Assembly (NCBI GenBank): GCA_949287905.1
Contig: CASEHX010000018.1
Coordinates: 1 to 64,000, forward strand
Direction of reading: 5' to 3'
DNA: 64,000 bases
DNA from: an uncultured Olsenella sp.
Lineage (GTDB): Bacteria; Actinomycetota; Coriobacteriia; Coriobacteriales; Atopobiaceae
Positions 15,837 through 24,780 of the stretch are shown piece by piece. How positions within the stretch are numbered: the first letter of the stretch is position 1; every line of letters begins with the position of its first letter. The notes beneath the pieces were generated by a model. That model made no database searches, had not been told where the DNA came from, and saw only the letters and a program-made list of their open reading frames with translations. Both the position numbers and the translations under genes were made by a program.

Positions 15837-17327
15837 CTAGCCTTTCGCTCGAGATCGGAATCCGAGGGCCTCGACAACGTCCCCCTCCGATATTCGCTCG
15901 TGCTCAGAGAGGTCTGCGATCGTACGCGCGACGCGTGTCGCCCGTACGATCGCGCGTCCTCCCAGGGAAAGCCCACGCGCAAGCGACTCGAAGGCCCTCC
16001 TTGCCTCAGGGGCAAGGTCGGCCGAGGGCGGGCGAGGCCTTCCACCGCCATGGCCGCATCGACCCTCCCTCCATGCCCTGAACTCCAAGGCCTGGAGCAC
16101 CGCTTCGCGCATCTGCTCGGAGGAGGTCTCCGAGCCCCCGTCGATGACCTTTGACGTCTCTGGCCGGGGCACGTCCACGACGATGTCTATGCGGTCCATG
16201 AGAGGTCCCCCGATGCGCGACTGATAGGCATGCACCTGCGCCGCAGAGCATGCGCAGTCGTGGCCTGGGTCCCCCAGGTGGCCGCAGGGACAGGGGTTCG
16301 ACGCCGCCACGAGCTGAAAGTGACAGGGGAAGGTGTACGTCCCGTCGACTCGGGTTATCTGGACCTCCCGATCCTCGAGCGGCTGCCTGAGCGCCTGGAG
16401 CGCCGCCCTTCCGAACTCGGGGATCTCGTCAAGGAACAGCACGCCCTCGTGGGCGAGCGTGATCTCCCCGGGAAGCACGGGTCTCCCACCACCGACGAGA
16501 CCGGCGATCGAAATCGAGTGGTGGGGTGCCCTGAAAGGGCGCTCCCCGAGCGCGATTCGACCGATCGGCTGCCCCGCTACGGAGTGAATGATCATGGCCT
16601 CAGCGGACTCCTCGCTCGTCATCCTGGGAAGAATGGTCGGGAGGCACCTGGCGAGCATCGTCTTTCCCGAACCGGGTGGCCCGATCATCAGGACTCCATG
16701 CCTGCCGGCAGCCGCAATCGTCATGGCCCTCTTCGGGAGCTCCTGATCGATGACGTCGGCAAAGTCGGGCTCCCCGGAGACCCCCGAAGCCTCACGTGCC
16801 TCGTGGAGGTCCAGGGGCGGCAGTCCCTCGACACCGCCCTTGAGTTGGGCGAGAGACCGAATCCCCTTCGCCTCGGACGCCATCGAGACGGCGAGCGAGC
16901 TCTCTGAGGACATGACGAGACCCAGCTCCCGTCGCTCGGCAAGGGAGGCGTAGGCGACTTCCCCACGTACGGGACAGACCGACCCGTCGAGCCCAAGCTC
17001 TCCGACAAAGAGCCTGCCCTCGGCAATGCGTGGGTCCAGCTGACGTGTTGCGATGAGTATGGCGACGGCGATGGGAAGGTCGAGGGAGGTTCCGCTCTTT
17101 CGAATCTCGCTTGGCCTGAGGTTGATCGTTACGTGCTCGCGGGGAAGCTCGAAGCCCGCGGAACGCATGGCGCAGCGAACCCTCGAGCGGGCCTCGAGAA
17201 CGGCCGAGTCGGGCATGCCGACGATGTCGAGACCGGGAAGACCGCCCGACAGGCTCACCTCAACAGTGACCGACACCGTCTCCACGCCATGAAGGGAGGC
17301 GGCGAGAACCGAGGCCCTGCCCGCCAT
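15837..17327 (-). CDS. comM: ComM/YifB-type AAA+ ATPase (Mg-chelatase-like)
   Basis: A 496-residue hexameric helicase-type ATPase that promotes branch migration during integration of transforming DNA in studied bacteria. Order: N-terminal Lon-protease-like domain (to about 170), AAA+ domain with Walker A GPPGSGKT and Walker B VLFLDEIPEF, and a C-terminal Mg-chelatase domain containing a Cys cluster (NPCPCGHLGDPGHDCAC). The ATG overlaps the yraN TGA by one base. Confidence 0.94.
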   Translation of the reverse strand: MAGRASVLAASLHGVETVSVTVEVSLSGGLPGLDIVGMPDSAVLEARSRVRCAMRSAGFELPREHVTINLRPSEIRKSGTSLDLPIAVAILIATRQLDPRIAEGRLFVGELGLDGSVCPVRGEVAYASLAERRELGLVMSSESSLAVSMASEAKGIRSLAQLKGGVEGLPPLDLHEAREASGVSGEPDFADVIDQELPKRAMTIAAAGRHGVLMIGPPGSGKTMLARCLPTILPRMTSEESAEAMIIHSVAGQPIGRIALGERPFRAPHHSISIAGLVGGGRPVLPGEITLAHEGVLFLDEIPEFGRAALQALRQPLEDREVQITRVDGTYTFPCHFQLVAASNPCPCGHLGDPGHDCACSAAQVHAYQSRIGGPLMDRIDIVVDVPRPETSKVIDGGSETSSEQMREAVLQALEFRAWREGRCGHGGGRPRPPSADLAPEARRAFESLARGLSLGGRAIVRATRVARTIADLSEHERISEGDVVEALGFRSRAKG

Positions 17328-17755
17328 CAGTCTTCCATCCCAAAGGCCCTGTAAGACTGCCTGAGACGAGCGTGCCCGTCGGGGAAGACCGTAAGCGAGA
17401 CGACGTCGAACCGCACGGTCTCCACCCAGCAGTGAAGCTGCAGGTAGTGATTGGCAGCGTTGCGATATCTCATTCGTTTGGGGAAGTCGACCGCCTCTTC
17501 GGGGAAGACGTCATTGTCGCTCGAGGCCCTCCTGGTCTTCACCTCGATAAAGGTGACCTGTGCCGGCGGGTCGGTCGGGTCGCGGGCTATGATGTCGATC
17601 TCTCCGTATGGGCTGGACCAATTCCTCTCGAGGATCTCCCATCCCCTTTCCCGCAGGTTGTCGCAGGCCCGAAGCTCCCCTCTTGCCCCGAGCTCGTGCG
17701 CCTCGATGTCACGCACGTCATTGACCACAGGCGCATAGGTCGTCTCCTCCAGCAT
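17327..17755 (-). CDS. yraN: YraN/UPF0102 family endonuclease-fold protein
   Basis: A 142-residue protein with the restriction-enzyme-like core YGEIDIIARD...TFIEVKTR that defines UPF0102; cellular role unknown. The start at 17755 is chosen because GAAGGAGGAG lies immediately upstream. The frame is open for 54 more codons but lacks another ribosome-binding site and conserved sequence there. It lies between rnhB and comM, the usual rplS-rnhB-yraN-comM-dprA order. Confidence 0.9.
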   Translation of the reverse strand: MLEETTYAPVVNDVRDIEAHELGARGELRACDNLRERGWEILERNWSSPYGEIDIIARDPTDPPAQVTFIEVKTRRASSDNDVFPEEAVDFPKRMRYRNAANHYLQLHCWVETVRFDVVSLTVFPDGHARLRQSYRAFGMED

Positions 17756-17926
17756 GGCTCCTCCTTCTTTGGCGACAACAAGAGCATCGCAAGAAGGACT
17801 TGCACGAATTGACTCCCAGACTGCATGAAGCTGTCGCGAGACTGACCGACTGAGGCCAGGAGGAGTATTCGAGGGCTCGTTCTCGTAATTCACGGGTGGA
17901 CGGAACGCGCCCGACACGCGGGTCGT
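17756..17926. other. 171-base gap between rnhB and yraN
   Basis: No hairpin terminator, promoter or separate gene is evident. The yraN frame remains open across most of it, but the strong Shine-Dalgarno at the end argues that it is untranslated leader. Confidence 0.5.
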
Positions 17927-18721
17927 TTAGAAAAGTCGAGGCGTCTCCATGAAGTTCCCACAGAAGGAGAGACGGTGGATGGGGCTCGGGCCGAGGTCGC
18001 GAATAGCGCGTATGTGCTCGGCGGAACCGTAGCCCTTGCAGCTTGCGAGATGATATCCGGGAAACTCGGCGTCATAGGAGACCATGAGCGCATCCCGGGC
18101 GACCTTGGCCACGATGGAGGCAGCGGAGATGCAGGCTACCCGAGCGTCCCCCTTAACGATGCAGACCTCCCTGGGGTGGGCTCCGACCGGATTGCCGTCA
18201 ATGAGAACCGTGTCGGGCACCAGGCCCGTGTCCTCGACGGCGCTGGCCATGGCCATTCTCAGGCAGGCGGACATCCCGAGCCTATCGATGGTCCCGTTGT
18301 CCACATGGGCGATTCCGACTGACACGGCATGCTCCCAGATCGTGGCGCTGAGCCGCTCGCGCACAGGGGGATCAAGCTGCTTAGAGTCATTGAGACCCCA
18401 GATGACAGGGTCCCGACGCAGGCAGACGGCGGCGACGGTCAGCGGGCCCGCGAGGGCGCCGCGCCCGACCTCGTCAACTCCGACGACGATGCCGTCGCCA
18501 CCGAGCTCAGTCTGAAGCGCGTACATGGCCCTTACGCGGTCACGCTCGCCCTCCTCGCGCACGACCCTTCTCCGGGCTACGTCAACGGCGTGCCGCACCT
18601 GCTTCCGCGGGTCCTCCCGATAGCGCTCGATGAGGACCCTTGCCTCGTCGAGCGAGGCGCTGGATAGCGTTGCGGCGATCTCGCGTGCCGTCGTGGGGCG
18701 ACCGCCCGCATCTTCGTGCAT
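17927..18721 (-). CDS. rnhB: Ribonuclease HII
   Basis: Removes ribonucleotides from RNA-DNA hybrids. In the 264-residue protein the catalytic core starts at about residue 77 with VGVDEVGRGALAGPLTVAA; later acidic residues are in LIDGNPVG and KGDARVACISAASIVAKVARD. An N-terminal extension of about 75 residues is longer than in E. coli RNase HII and resembles the extended Firmicute/actinobacterial form. GGAGGAACGAG precedes the ATG. Confidence 0.95.
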   Translation of the reverse strand: MHEDAGGRPTTAREIAATLSSASLDEARVLIERYREDPRKQVRHAVDVARRRVVREEGERDRVRAMYALQTELGGDGIVVGVDEVGRGALAGPLTVAAVCLRRDPVIWGLNDSKQLDPPVRERLSATIWEHAVSVGIAHVDNGTIDRLGMSACLRMAMASAVEDTGLVPDTVLIDGNPVGAHPREVCIVKGDARVACISAASIVAKVARDALMVSYDAEFPGYHLASCKGYGSAEHIRAIRDLGPSPIHRLSFCGNFMETPRLF

Positions 18722-18740
18722 CTCGTTCCTCCATAAGAAT

Positions 18741-18764
18741 GGAGCCGCCCAGAGGGGCGGCTCC
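18741..18764 (-). terminator. Hairpin after rplS
   Basis: GGAGCCGCC/GGCGGCTCC form a perfect 9-bp stem 22 bases after the rplS stop, with a weak T-tract (ATTCTTATGG). It probably attenuates rather than fully separates rnhB from rplS. Confidence 0.6.
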
Positions 18765-18786
18765 GCAGATCCAACTGAGCTGGATG

Positions 18787-19131
18787 TTAGTCGCGCTTCT
18801 CGCGAATGCGGGCGGCCTTGCCCACGCGGTCGCGGAGGTAGTAGAGCTTGGCGCGACGGACGTCACCGTGACGGACGACATCGAGCTTGGCGATCTTGGG
18901 GCTGTGCAGCGGGAAGGTGCGCTCGACGCCCACGGAGAAGCTGATCTTGCGAACGGTGAAGGTCTCACGGGCACCCTCGCCGCTCATGCGGATGACGTCA
19001 CCCTCGAAGACCTGCTCACGGGTGCGCTCGCCCTCGACGATGCGATAGTGAACCTTCACGTGGTCGCCGACCTTGACCGCGGGGATGTCCTCGCGAATCT
19101 GCTGACGCTCGATGGCACGAATGTAATCCAT
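18787..19131 (-). CDS. rplS: Large ribosomal subunit protein bL19
   Basis: A 114-residue 50S protein. Typical sequence [20 protein letters not shown] and [20 protein letters not shown], ending [24 protein letters not shown] precedes the ATG at 19131; the upstream in-frame start lies in the leader. It is the first gene of the rplS-rnhB-yraN-comM-dprA-trmFO-xerC run. Confidence 0.97.
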   Translation of the reverse strand: MDYIRAIERQQIREDIPAVKVGDHVKVHYRIVEGERTREQVFEGDVIRMSGEGARETFTVRKISFSVGVERTFPLHSPKIAKLDVVRHGDVRRAKLYYLRDRVGKAARIREKRD

Positions 19132-19199
19132 GTTCTCTTTCCTGTCTCTAGAGGTGCCGACGCTCAGCGAACGACACATAGCTTTACACGCAAGGCGAA

Positions 19200-19228
19200 A
19201 TTATAGGGCACTTTTCATCGGTGGACAA
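19200..19228 (-). promoter_or_regulatory. Promoter of rplS
   Basis: TTGTCC (19223-19228), 17-base spacer, perfect TATAAT (19200-19205) on minus, about 60 bases upstream of the start. Confidence 0.85.
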
Positions 19229-19240
19229 GAACAACACAAC

Positions 19241-20212
19241 TCAGAGGCACAACCCAACGACGACGCCCGCCTCGGAGTCGGGATTTGCGATCGTGCAGGG
19301 GTAGCCGGAGCTCATGACCTGATAGAAGTAGGAGCTCTCGTAGTCGAGTCCGGACATCGGAAAGGCCGTGCGGTACCACCAGGAAGCGTCGGCGCCACCG
19401 TACTCGAGCGACAGCGCGTTGTTGGGGTCGGAGCTGCAGGTGACACCGCGCTCCTCGAAGTACTCGTACTGCTCCCCCTCTGCCGAGAGGACGGCATCAT
19501 ATGCGGTGTAGTCAAGGTAGTAGGTCTTGGACCTGATCTCGTCTCCGTACTCGTCGGTGAAGAGCGTGATGTCGCCGCAGACCTCGGCGAGCGAGAACGC
19601 CCAAAGGGTGTCGACCGTCTGGGAGACGCCCGAGGCATCACCAAGCAGGCCGACGTTGTTCGTGGTCTTCGTGACCGCCCTCGCACGTTCGACGAGCTCG
19701 TCAGGGAGCAGCGCTGCCCCCTGATCGGAGAGCCAGGCGCGAAGCTCGCTCCCCTCCCAACCGCCTTCGCAGGTTGCCTCGGAGTTCATCTTGTGAAGGG
19801 AGATCGGGGAGATCAAGAGGGTGAGACCCGCCTTGCCGGTGCCGTCCGCGAGCTCGTCGGCTCTGATGCCGACTACGGTGGCAGAGGCCGTGCGGCCGTC
19901 CGTGAGGCTCACCGAGCGCATGTCGCCGATCCCGATTCCCCAGAGCGAGGCGACCTCTCGGCCCTCCTCGTCAGAGGAGGCGGCGGAGATGAGCCTTGAG
20001 ATGTCGGAGAGCTCCTCCCAGGAGTACTCCTCGAAGCTCTTGGGGCGAGAATCCTCCTCGGGCTGCTCCTCGACGACCGACTGCTGAGGCCGAAGCAACG
20101 GTGAGTCGGACATGATGAGATAGAGCAGAACGGCCCCGCCGACGAACACGACGAGCGAGGCGAAGACCGCAATGGCGGTGAGGCAGCCGCCTCCCCTGTT
20201 GTTTGAACTCAT
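19241..20212 (-). CDS. Membrane-anchored DUF6273-type extracytoplasmic protein
   Basis: A 323-residue protein with one membrane helix at about residues 12-35 and no lipobox, then a Glu/Ser-rich linker and an extracytoplasmic domain. The region GWEGSELRAWLS...LLPDELVERARAVTKTTN...TLWAFSLAEV matches the pattern I know as DUF6273, common in surface proteins of gut anaerobes, often near sequences related to formylglycine-type folds. No catalytic residues can be named. It lies 43 bases downstream of dgt with GGGAGGG before the ATG, so it is probably cotranscribed. Function unknown. Confidence 0.75.
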   Translation of the reverse strand: MSSNNRGGGCLTAIAVFASLVVFVGGAVLLYLIMSDSPLLRPQQSVVEEQPEEDSRPKSFEEYSWEELSDISRLISAASSDEEGREVASLWGIGIGDMRSVSLTDGRTASATVVGIRADELADGTGKAGLTLLISPISLHKMNSEATCEGGWEGSELRAWLSDQGAALLPDELVERARAVTKTTNNVGLLGDASGVSQTVDTLWAFSLAEVCGDITLFTDEYGDEIRSKTYYLDYTAYDAVLSAEGEQYEYFEERGVTCSSDPNNALSLEYGGADASWWYRTAFPMSGLDYESSYFYQVMSSGYPCTIANPDSEAGVVVGLCL

Positions 20213-20255
20213 GAATCCCTCCCTACTCCGACACGGAGGACATGATATACAAGCC

Positions 20256-21302
20256 TCACCGCTTGCGCCAGGAGCGGGGCACCTTCAGCGTCTCGTAGAC
20301 GTCGATCGCATAGCGGTCGGTCATGCCGGAGATGAAGTCGGCCACCTGCACCTCGGGAGAGCCCTCGTCATGAGCGAGGTACTCTCGGGGAACCTCGTCA
20401 AGATGCCCGACGAAGTGGTCAAAGAGCTCGCCGAGCATACCGTAGGCCTTTGGCTCCTCCCACTTCGCGTCACCACGGGAGTAGAGGTTGTCGAAGAGGT
20501 ACGAGCGCATCTCCATCATCGCGTCCCAGACGGAGTCGGACATCGCGATGTCGCCGCAGCTCGAGCTGACGGCAACGACGTCATGAACCATCGTCTCTAT
20601 TCTCTCGGAGGAGCTGGCGCCGAGGACGCGCCGCGCATCGGCGGGGAGAACCTCCTCGGAAAGAAGCCCCGCCCTCTCGGCGTCATCGATGTCATGACAG
20701 ACGTAGGCGATCCTGTCCGCAAGGGAGACGACGCGTCCCTCGAGCGTCATGGGACGGACGCCTCCGGTATGGTGCTTGATTCCGTCAATCACCTCTCGAC
20801 AGAGGTTGAGCCCTCTGCCGCCGCGCTCGAGGAATTCGACGATTCGGACGCCCTGCTCGTTATGGGAGAAGAACCGGTGGCCCCATGGGTCGTCATCCTC
20901 GCAGCTCCGGTATCGAGCGATGGCATGACTGATCGCGCGCTCCCCTACGTGGCCAAAGGGCGTGTGGCCGAGGTCATGGCCCAGTGCGATAGCCTCCGTC
21001 AGGTCTTCGTTGAGCCCGAGCGGGCGTGCGATCGACCGGGCAACCTGAGAGACCTCGAGGGTATGGATCAGCCTGGTGCGGTAGTGGTCGCCCTCGGGGG
21101 CGAGAAAGACCTGGGTCTTGTGAGCGAGACGACGAAAGCTCTTGCTATGGAGAATGCGGTCTCGGTCGCACTGGAAGCACGTCCTGAGAGGGTCTGGCTC
21201 CTCGGGAGCCTCGCGGCCGAGCGAGGCGTCGGAGAAGGTCGCGTCCGAGGAGAGACGCTCGTGCTCGTAGCGCTCCAGGTCGAGTCTCGTGTTCTCACGC
21301 AT
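20256..21302 (-). CDS. dgt: dGTPase-like HD-domain deoxynucleotide triphosphohydrolase
   Basis: Likely hydrolyses dNTPs to nucleoside and triphosphate. The 348-residue protein has HSKSFRRLAHKTQVFL near residue 50 and an HD site with RLIHTLEVSQ and ALGHDLGHTPFGHVGE. Length matches the shorter, type-2 Dgt family of many Gram-positives. Its Shine-Dalgarno (GGAG) lies just beyond the T-tract of the ppdK terminator, so expression depends on readthrough or on an unseen promoter. Confidence 0.9.
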   Translation of the reverse strand: MRENTRLDLERYEHERLSSDATFSDASLGREAPEEPDPLRTCFQCDRDRILHSKSFRRLAHKTQVFLAPEGDHYRTRLIHTLEVSQVARSIARPLGLNEDLTEAIALGHDLGHTPFGHVGERAISHAIARYRSCEDDDPWGHRFFSHNEQGVRIVEFLERGGRGLNLCREVIDGIKHHTGGVRPMTLEGRVVSLADRIAYVCHDIDDAERAGLLSEEVLPADARRVLGASSSERIETMVHDVVAVSSSCGDIAMSDSVWDAMMEMRSYLFDNLYSRGDAKWEEPKAYGMLGELFDHFVGHLDEVPREYLAHDEGSPEVQVADFISGMTDRYAIDVYETLKVPRSWRKR

Positions 21303-21311
21303 GGCTGCTCC

Positions 21312-21344
21312 AAAAGAAAGGAGGGGGCCAAGGCCCCCTCCTCC
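21312..21344 (-). terminator. Terminator of ppdK
   Basis: GGAGGGGGCC, TT, GGCCCCCTCC followed by TTTCTTTT on minus, 27 bases after the ppdK stop. Confidence 0.85.
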
Positions 21345-21370
21345 AACGATCAGGACGATGTCACCCTGTC

Positions 21371-24130
21371 CTACTTGGCAACCTTGGCGGCGCCACCGTT
21401 GGCCTCGATCTTGGCCTGGGCGGCCGCGAGGCGGGCGATGGGCACGCGGTACGGCGAGCAGGACACGTAGTCGAGACCGAGGTCGTAGTACATGTGGATG
21501 GACTCGGGGTCACCACCGGTCTCGCCGCAGACGCCGCAGACGATGTCCGGGTTGCCGGCGTGGCCACCCTCGACGCCCATCTTGACGAGCTTGGCAACGC
21601 CCTTGTCGAGCGTGGCGAAGGGGTTCGTCTTGCAGATCTTCTTGTCGAGGTAGAGCGGCATGAAGGCAGCCTCAACGTCGTCACGGGAGAAGCCAAGGCC
21701 CATCTGCGTGAGGTCGTTGGTGCCGAAGGAGAAGAAGTCGGCGTGCTTGGCGATGTCCTCGGAGGTGATGGCAGCGCGCGGGATCTCGATCATGGTGCCG
21801 ACCGGGATGTCGAGCTCGACGCCGTACTCCTCGGCGACGGCCTTGATGTTCTCCTCGACGACCTCGCGGACGAGAGCGAGCTCCTCCTCGAAGGCCACGA
21901 GCGGGATCATGATCTCCGGCTTGGGGTTGAGGCCCTGCTTCTGGAGCTCGGCAGTGGCGGAGGCGATGGCCTTCACCTGCATGACGTTGAGCTCGGGGTA
22001 GACCAGGCCGAGGCGGCAGCCACGAAGGCCGAGCATCGGGTTGGCCTCCTGGAAGGAGTCGAGCTTGGCGAGAAGCGCCTTCTTCTCGGAGACGTCCTTG
22101 CCCTCGGCCTCCTCCTTGGCGATCTCGACGTCGAGGTCACGCGGATCCTCGAGGAACTCGTGCAGGGGCGGATCGAGCAGGCGCACGATGACGGGCATGC
22201 CGTCCATGGCCTTGAACATCTCGAGGAAGTCGCCCTTCTGGGCAGCGCCGAGCTTCTCGACGGCGTCAGCCTTGACGGCCTCGTCGTCGGCGAGGATGAA
22301 GTTCTGGATGAGCTGCTTGCGCTCACCGAGGAACATGTGCTCGGTACGGCAGAGGCCGATGCCGGAGGCGCCGTTGTCCTTGGAGAGCTGAGCGTCGGCG
22401 GGGTTGTCGGCGTTCGCGCGGACACCGATCACGCGGCCGCGCTCGGCGTCGTTGCGAACCTCGTCGGCCCAGTCGAGGATGGTCTGGAGGTCGCCACCGA
22501 GCTCCGGGCGGACGAGGGCAACCTCGCCGAGAATGACGTCACCGGTGGTGCCGTCGATGGAGATGACGTCGCCCTCGTGGAGGGTGATGTCGGTACCGGA
22601 GATGGTGCAGACCTTGTTGACCGCGTCGATCTGGAGGGCGTCGACGCCGCAGACGCAGGGCGCACCCATGCCACGGGCGATGACGGCCGCGTGGGAGGTC
22701 TTGCCACCGTGAGAGGTCAGGATGCCCTCGGCGGCAACCATGCCGTGCAGGTCGTCCGGGGTGGTCTCCCAGCGCACGAGGATGCAGGGCTTGCCGGCCT
22801 CGGCGTAAGCCTCGGCATCAGCGGAGGAGAACACGACGGCGCCGACGGCGGCACCCGGGGAGGCGTTGAGGCCCTTGGCGATGACCTTGTAGTCGGCCTT
22901 GGGGTCAAACTGCGGGTGGAGGAGCTGGTCGAGCTGCTCGGGAGCAACGCGCATGACCGCCTCCTCCTTGGAGATGCGGCCCTCCTCGTACATCTGAATG
23001 GCGACCTTGAGCGCGGAGAGAGCGGTGCGCTTGCCCACGCGGGTCTGGAGCATCCACAGCTTGCCCTGCTCGATGGTGAACTCGAGGTCCATCATGTCAG
23101 CGTAGTGGTCCTCGAGGATCTCGAAGACGTGGAAGAGCTCCTTGCCAGCCTCCTCGAGGCCCGGGACCTTGGGCAGGTCGGCGATCGGCTCGGTGTTGCG
23201 GATGCCGGCCACGACGTCCTCGCCCTGGGCGTTGACCAGGAAGTCGCCGTAGCGCTCGTTGGTGCCGTCGGCGGGGTTGCGCGTGAAGGCGACGCCGGTG
23301 GCGGAGGTGTTGCCCTTGTTGCCGAACGCCATCACCTGGACGTTGACGGCGGTGCCGAGCTCGTCAGGAATCTTGTTCTGCTTGCGGTAGAGGATGGCGC
23401 GGTCGGTGTTCCAGGAACCGAAGACGGCCTGCTCGGCGAGACGGAGCTGCACCAGCGGGTCGTGCGGGAACTCGATCTTGCCGTCCACGAGGACCTCGGG
23501 GTACTTCTCGGCGTCGACGTTCTCGGCGAAGATCTGCTTGAACGTGGCGACGAGGTCCTTGAGGTCGTCAGCGTCGAGCTCGGTGTCGAGCTTGACGCCC
23601 TTCTCGGCCTTCTTGGCGGCGATGGCGTCCTCGAAGAGCTGGCCGGAGACGCCCATGACGACGTCCGAGAACATCTGGACGAAACGACGGTAGGAGTCGT
23701 AGGCGAAGCGGGGGTTCTCGGTCTGCTTGATGAGGCCCTGGACGGAGTCATCGTTGAGGCCGAGGTTGAGAACGGTGTCCATCATGCCCGGCATGGAGAA
23801 GGGGGCGCCGGAGCGGACGGAGACGAGCAGCGGGTCCTCGGAGTCGCCGAGCTTCTTGCCCATGCGCTCCTCGAGGTCCTTGCGGTACTCGTCGATCTCG
23901 TCGAGGACGCCCTCAGGCCAGACGTTGCCGGCGCTGGAGTAGGCGACGCAGGTCTGGCAGGTGATCGTGAATCCAGGAGGGACGGGCAGGCCGATGTTGG
24001 CCATCTCGGCGAGGTTGGCTCCCTTGCCGCCCGTGATCCACTTGGCCTCGGCAACCGAGTCGCCAGCGACCTCGGTCACGTTGTTGCCGTTGGCGTCGAA
24101 GCCAAAGCGGTATACGTGCTTTTCTGCCAT
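21371..24130 (-). CDS. ppdK: Pyruvate, phosphate dikinase
   Basis: Interconverts pyruvate, ATP and Pi with PEP, AMP and PPi; in anaerobes it often runs toward pyruvate. In the 919-residue protein the N-terminal ATP-grasp domain begins GGKGANLAEM, the swivelling domain has the phosphohistidine loop GGKTSHAAVIARGMG, and the PEP/pyruvate TIM barrel ends with FGTNDLTQM and VCGVCGETGGDP carrying the catalytic Cys. AGGGAGAAAA precedes the ATG at 24130. It is monocistronic by signals (own promoter and terminator), next to a truncated PPDK regulator. Confidence 0.97.
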   Translation of the reverse strand: MAEKHVYRFGFDANGNNVTEVAGDSVAEAKWITGGKGANLAEMANIGLPVPPGFTITCQTCVAYSSAGNVWPEGVLDEIDEYRKDLEERMGKKLGDSEDPLLVSVRSGAPFSMPGMMDTVLNLGLNDDSVQGLIKQTENPRFAYDSYRRFVQMFSDVVMGVSGQLFEDAIAAKKAEKGVKLDTELDADDLKDLVATFKQIFAENVDAEKYPEVLVDGKIEFPHDPLVQLRLAEQAVFGSWNTDRAILYRKQNKIPDELGTAVNVQVMAFGNKGNTSATGVAFTRNPADGTNERYGDFLVNAQGEDVVAGIRNTEPIADLPKVPGLEEAGKELFHVFEILEDHYADMMDLEFTIEQGKLWMLQTRVGKRTALSALKVAIQMYEEGRISKEEAVMRVAPEQLDQLLHPQFDPKADYKVIAKGLNASPGAAVGAVVFSSADAEAYAEAGKPCILVRWETTPDDLHGMVAAEGILTSHGGKTSHAAVIARGMGAPCVCGVDALQIDAVNKVCTISGTDITLHEGDVISIDGTTGDVILGEVALVRPELGGDLQTILDWADEVRNDAERGRVIGVRANADNPADAQLSKDNGASGIGLCRTEHMFLGERKQLIQNFILADDEAVKADAVEKLGAAQKGDFLEMFKAMDGMPVIVRLLDPPLHEFLEDPRDLDVEIAKEEAEGKDVSEKKALLAKLDSFQEANPMLGLRGCRLGLVYPELNVMQVKAIASATAELQKQGLNPKPEIMIPLVAFEEELALVREVVEENIKAVAEEYGVELDIPVGTMIEIPRAAITSEDIAKHADFFSFGTNDLTQMGLGFSRDDVEAAFMPLYLDKKICKTNPFATLDKGVAKLVKMGVEGGHAGNPDIVCGVCGETGGDPESIHMYYDLGLDYVSCSPYRVPIARLAAAQAKIEANGGAAKVAK

Positions 24131-24201
24131 TTTTCTCCCTTGCTCTCTTTGTCCGAGCGCCCGCGGGCGCACTTACGACGACGCACAAACGTCCTCATGA
24201 A

Positions 24202-24229
24202 ATCCTAGCAGCGGATGAAAAAAACTCAA
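24202..24229 (-). promoter_or_regulatory. Promoter of ppdK
   Basis: TTGAGT (24224-24229), 16-base spacer, TGC-extended TAGGAT (24202-24207) on minus, 72 bases before the start codon. Confidence 0.75.
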
Positions 24230-24271
24230 GTTGGAATTCGGGATTCGGGAGCGAGGGACAGGCAAACGGAA

Positions 24272-24299
24272 GGCGGGGCCGACTTGCGCCGACCCCGCC
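24272..24299 (-). terminator. Terminator after the PPDK-regulator-like gene
   Basis: GGCGGGGTCGGC, loop GCAA, GTCGGCCCCGCC, a 12-bp stem with two G-T pairs and a GNRA loop, then TTCCGTTTG, 21 bases after the stop. Confidence 0.75.
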
Positions 24300-24320
24300 A
24301 CATATTCGATGTGAAGCGCC

Positions 24321-24722
24321 CTACTCGGAGACGGGCAAGTCGCTGTAGACCGCGCCGATCTCGTGCGTTGGCTCCTCGCCGGTGAGCGTCGAGATGACGG
24401 TGACGGCGGGGCCGAGAAGGTCGATCGAGGGGATCCCCCTCCGGTCGAGCTCGCGGCGAATCTCGCGACGGAGCGTCCCGTTTGCGAAGGTGTGGAAGAC
24501 TGCGCAGGGACGCTCGGGGTCGTAGTGCTCGTCGAAGTAGGCGCGAACGGTCTCGACGTCCTTCACGTTGGAGAGTCGCTCGATGTCGACCGAGGAGTCG
24601 CCGAACTGGGCGGCAGCGGCCATTACGACGGTGTTCGCCGTCTCGCCGCGCGCGTCGGACAAAACGTAGATGAGAGGGACGACCTGTCCGAAGATGTCGT
24701 CATCAAGATCGAGCTTGGCCAT
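24321..24722 (-). CDS. Half-length PPDK/PEP-synthase regulatory protein (DUF299 N-terminal region only)
   Basis: A 133-residue protein. Residues 17-118 (IYVLSDARGETANTVVMAAA ... FHTFANGTLRREI ... GIPSIDLLGPAVTVI) match the N-terminal half of the DUF299 kinase/pyrophosphorylase that phosphorylates and dephosphorylates PPDK. The C-terminal half, which carries the P-loop (G-x-S-R/T-x-x-KT) needed for nucleotide binding, is absent: the frame ends with a stop and a clean terminator, and no P-loop is encoded in any frame of the 190 bases before ppdK. The ATG at 24722 follows AGGAGG. Proximity to ppdK suggests a link, but catalysis as known for the family is not possible with this fragment alone. 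Confidence 0.75.
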   Translation of the reverse strand: MAKLDLDDDIFGQVVPLIYVLSDARGETANTVVMAAAAQFGDSSVDIERLSNVKDVETVRAYFDEHYDPERPCAVFHTFANGTLRREIRRELDRRGIPSIDLLGPAVTVISTLTGEEPTHEIGAVYSDLPVSE

Positions 24723-24780
24723 CGTGCGTCCTCCTATCCCTGCCGGCTGTGCGAGCTTTCGCTCCCCGTGCCAGACTATA

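Noticed and set aside
17756-17917. 54-residue N-terminal extension of YraN
   Set aside because: The extension is unconserved in character and a strong GAAGGAGGAG sits immediately before the internal ATG at 17755.
21494-24208. 904-codon plus-strand ORF
   Set aside because: Antisense to ppdK. It is an artefact of high-GC codon usage with acidic, repetitive composition and no recognisable domain.
24131-24320. Frameshifted C-terminal half of the PPDK regulator
   Set aside because: I read all frames between the stop and ppdK; there is no P-loop-like sequence, only a terminator and the ppdK promoter.
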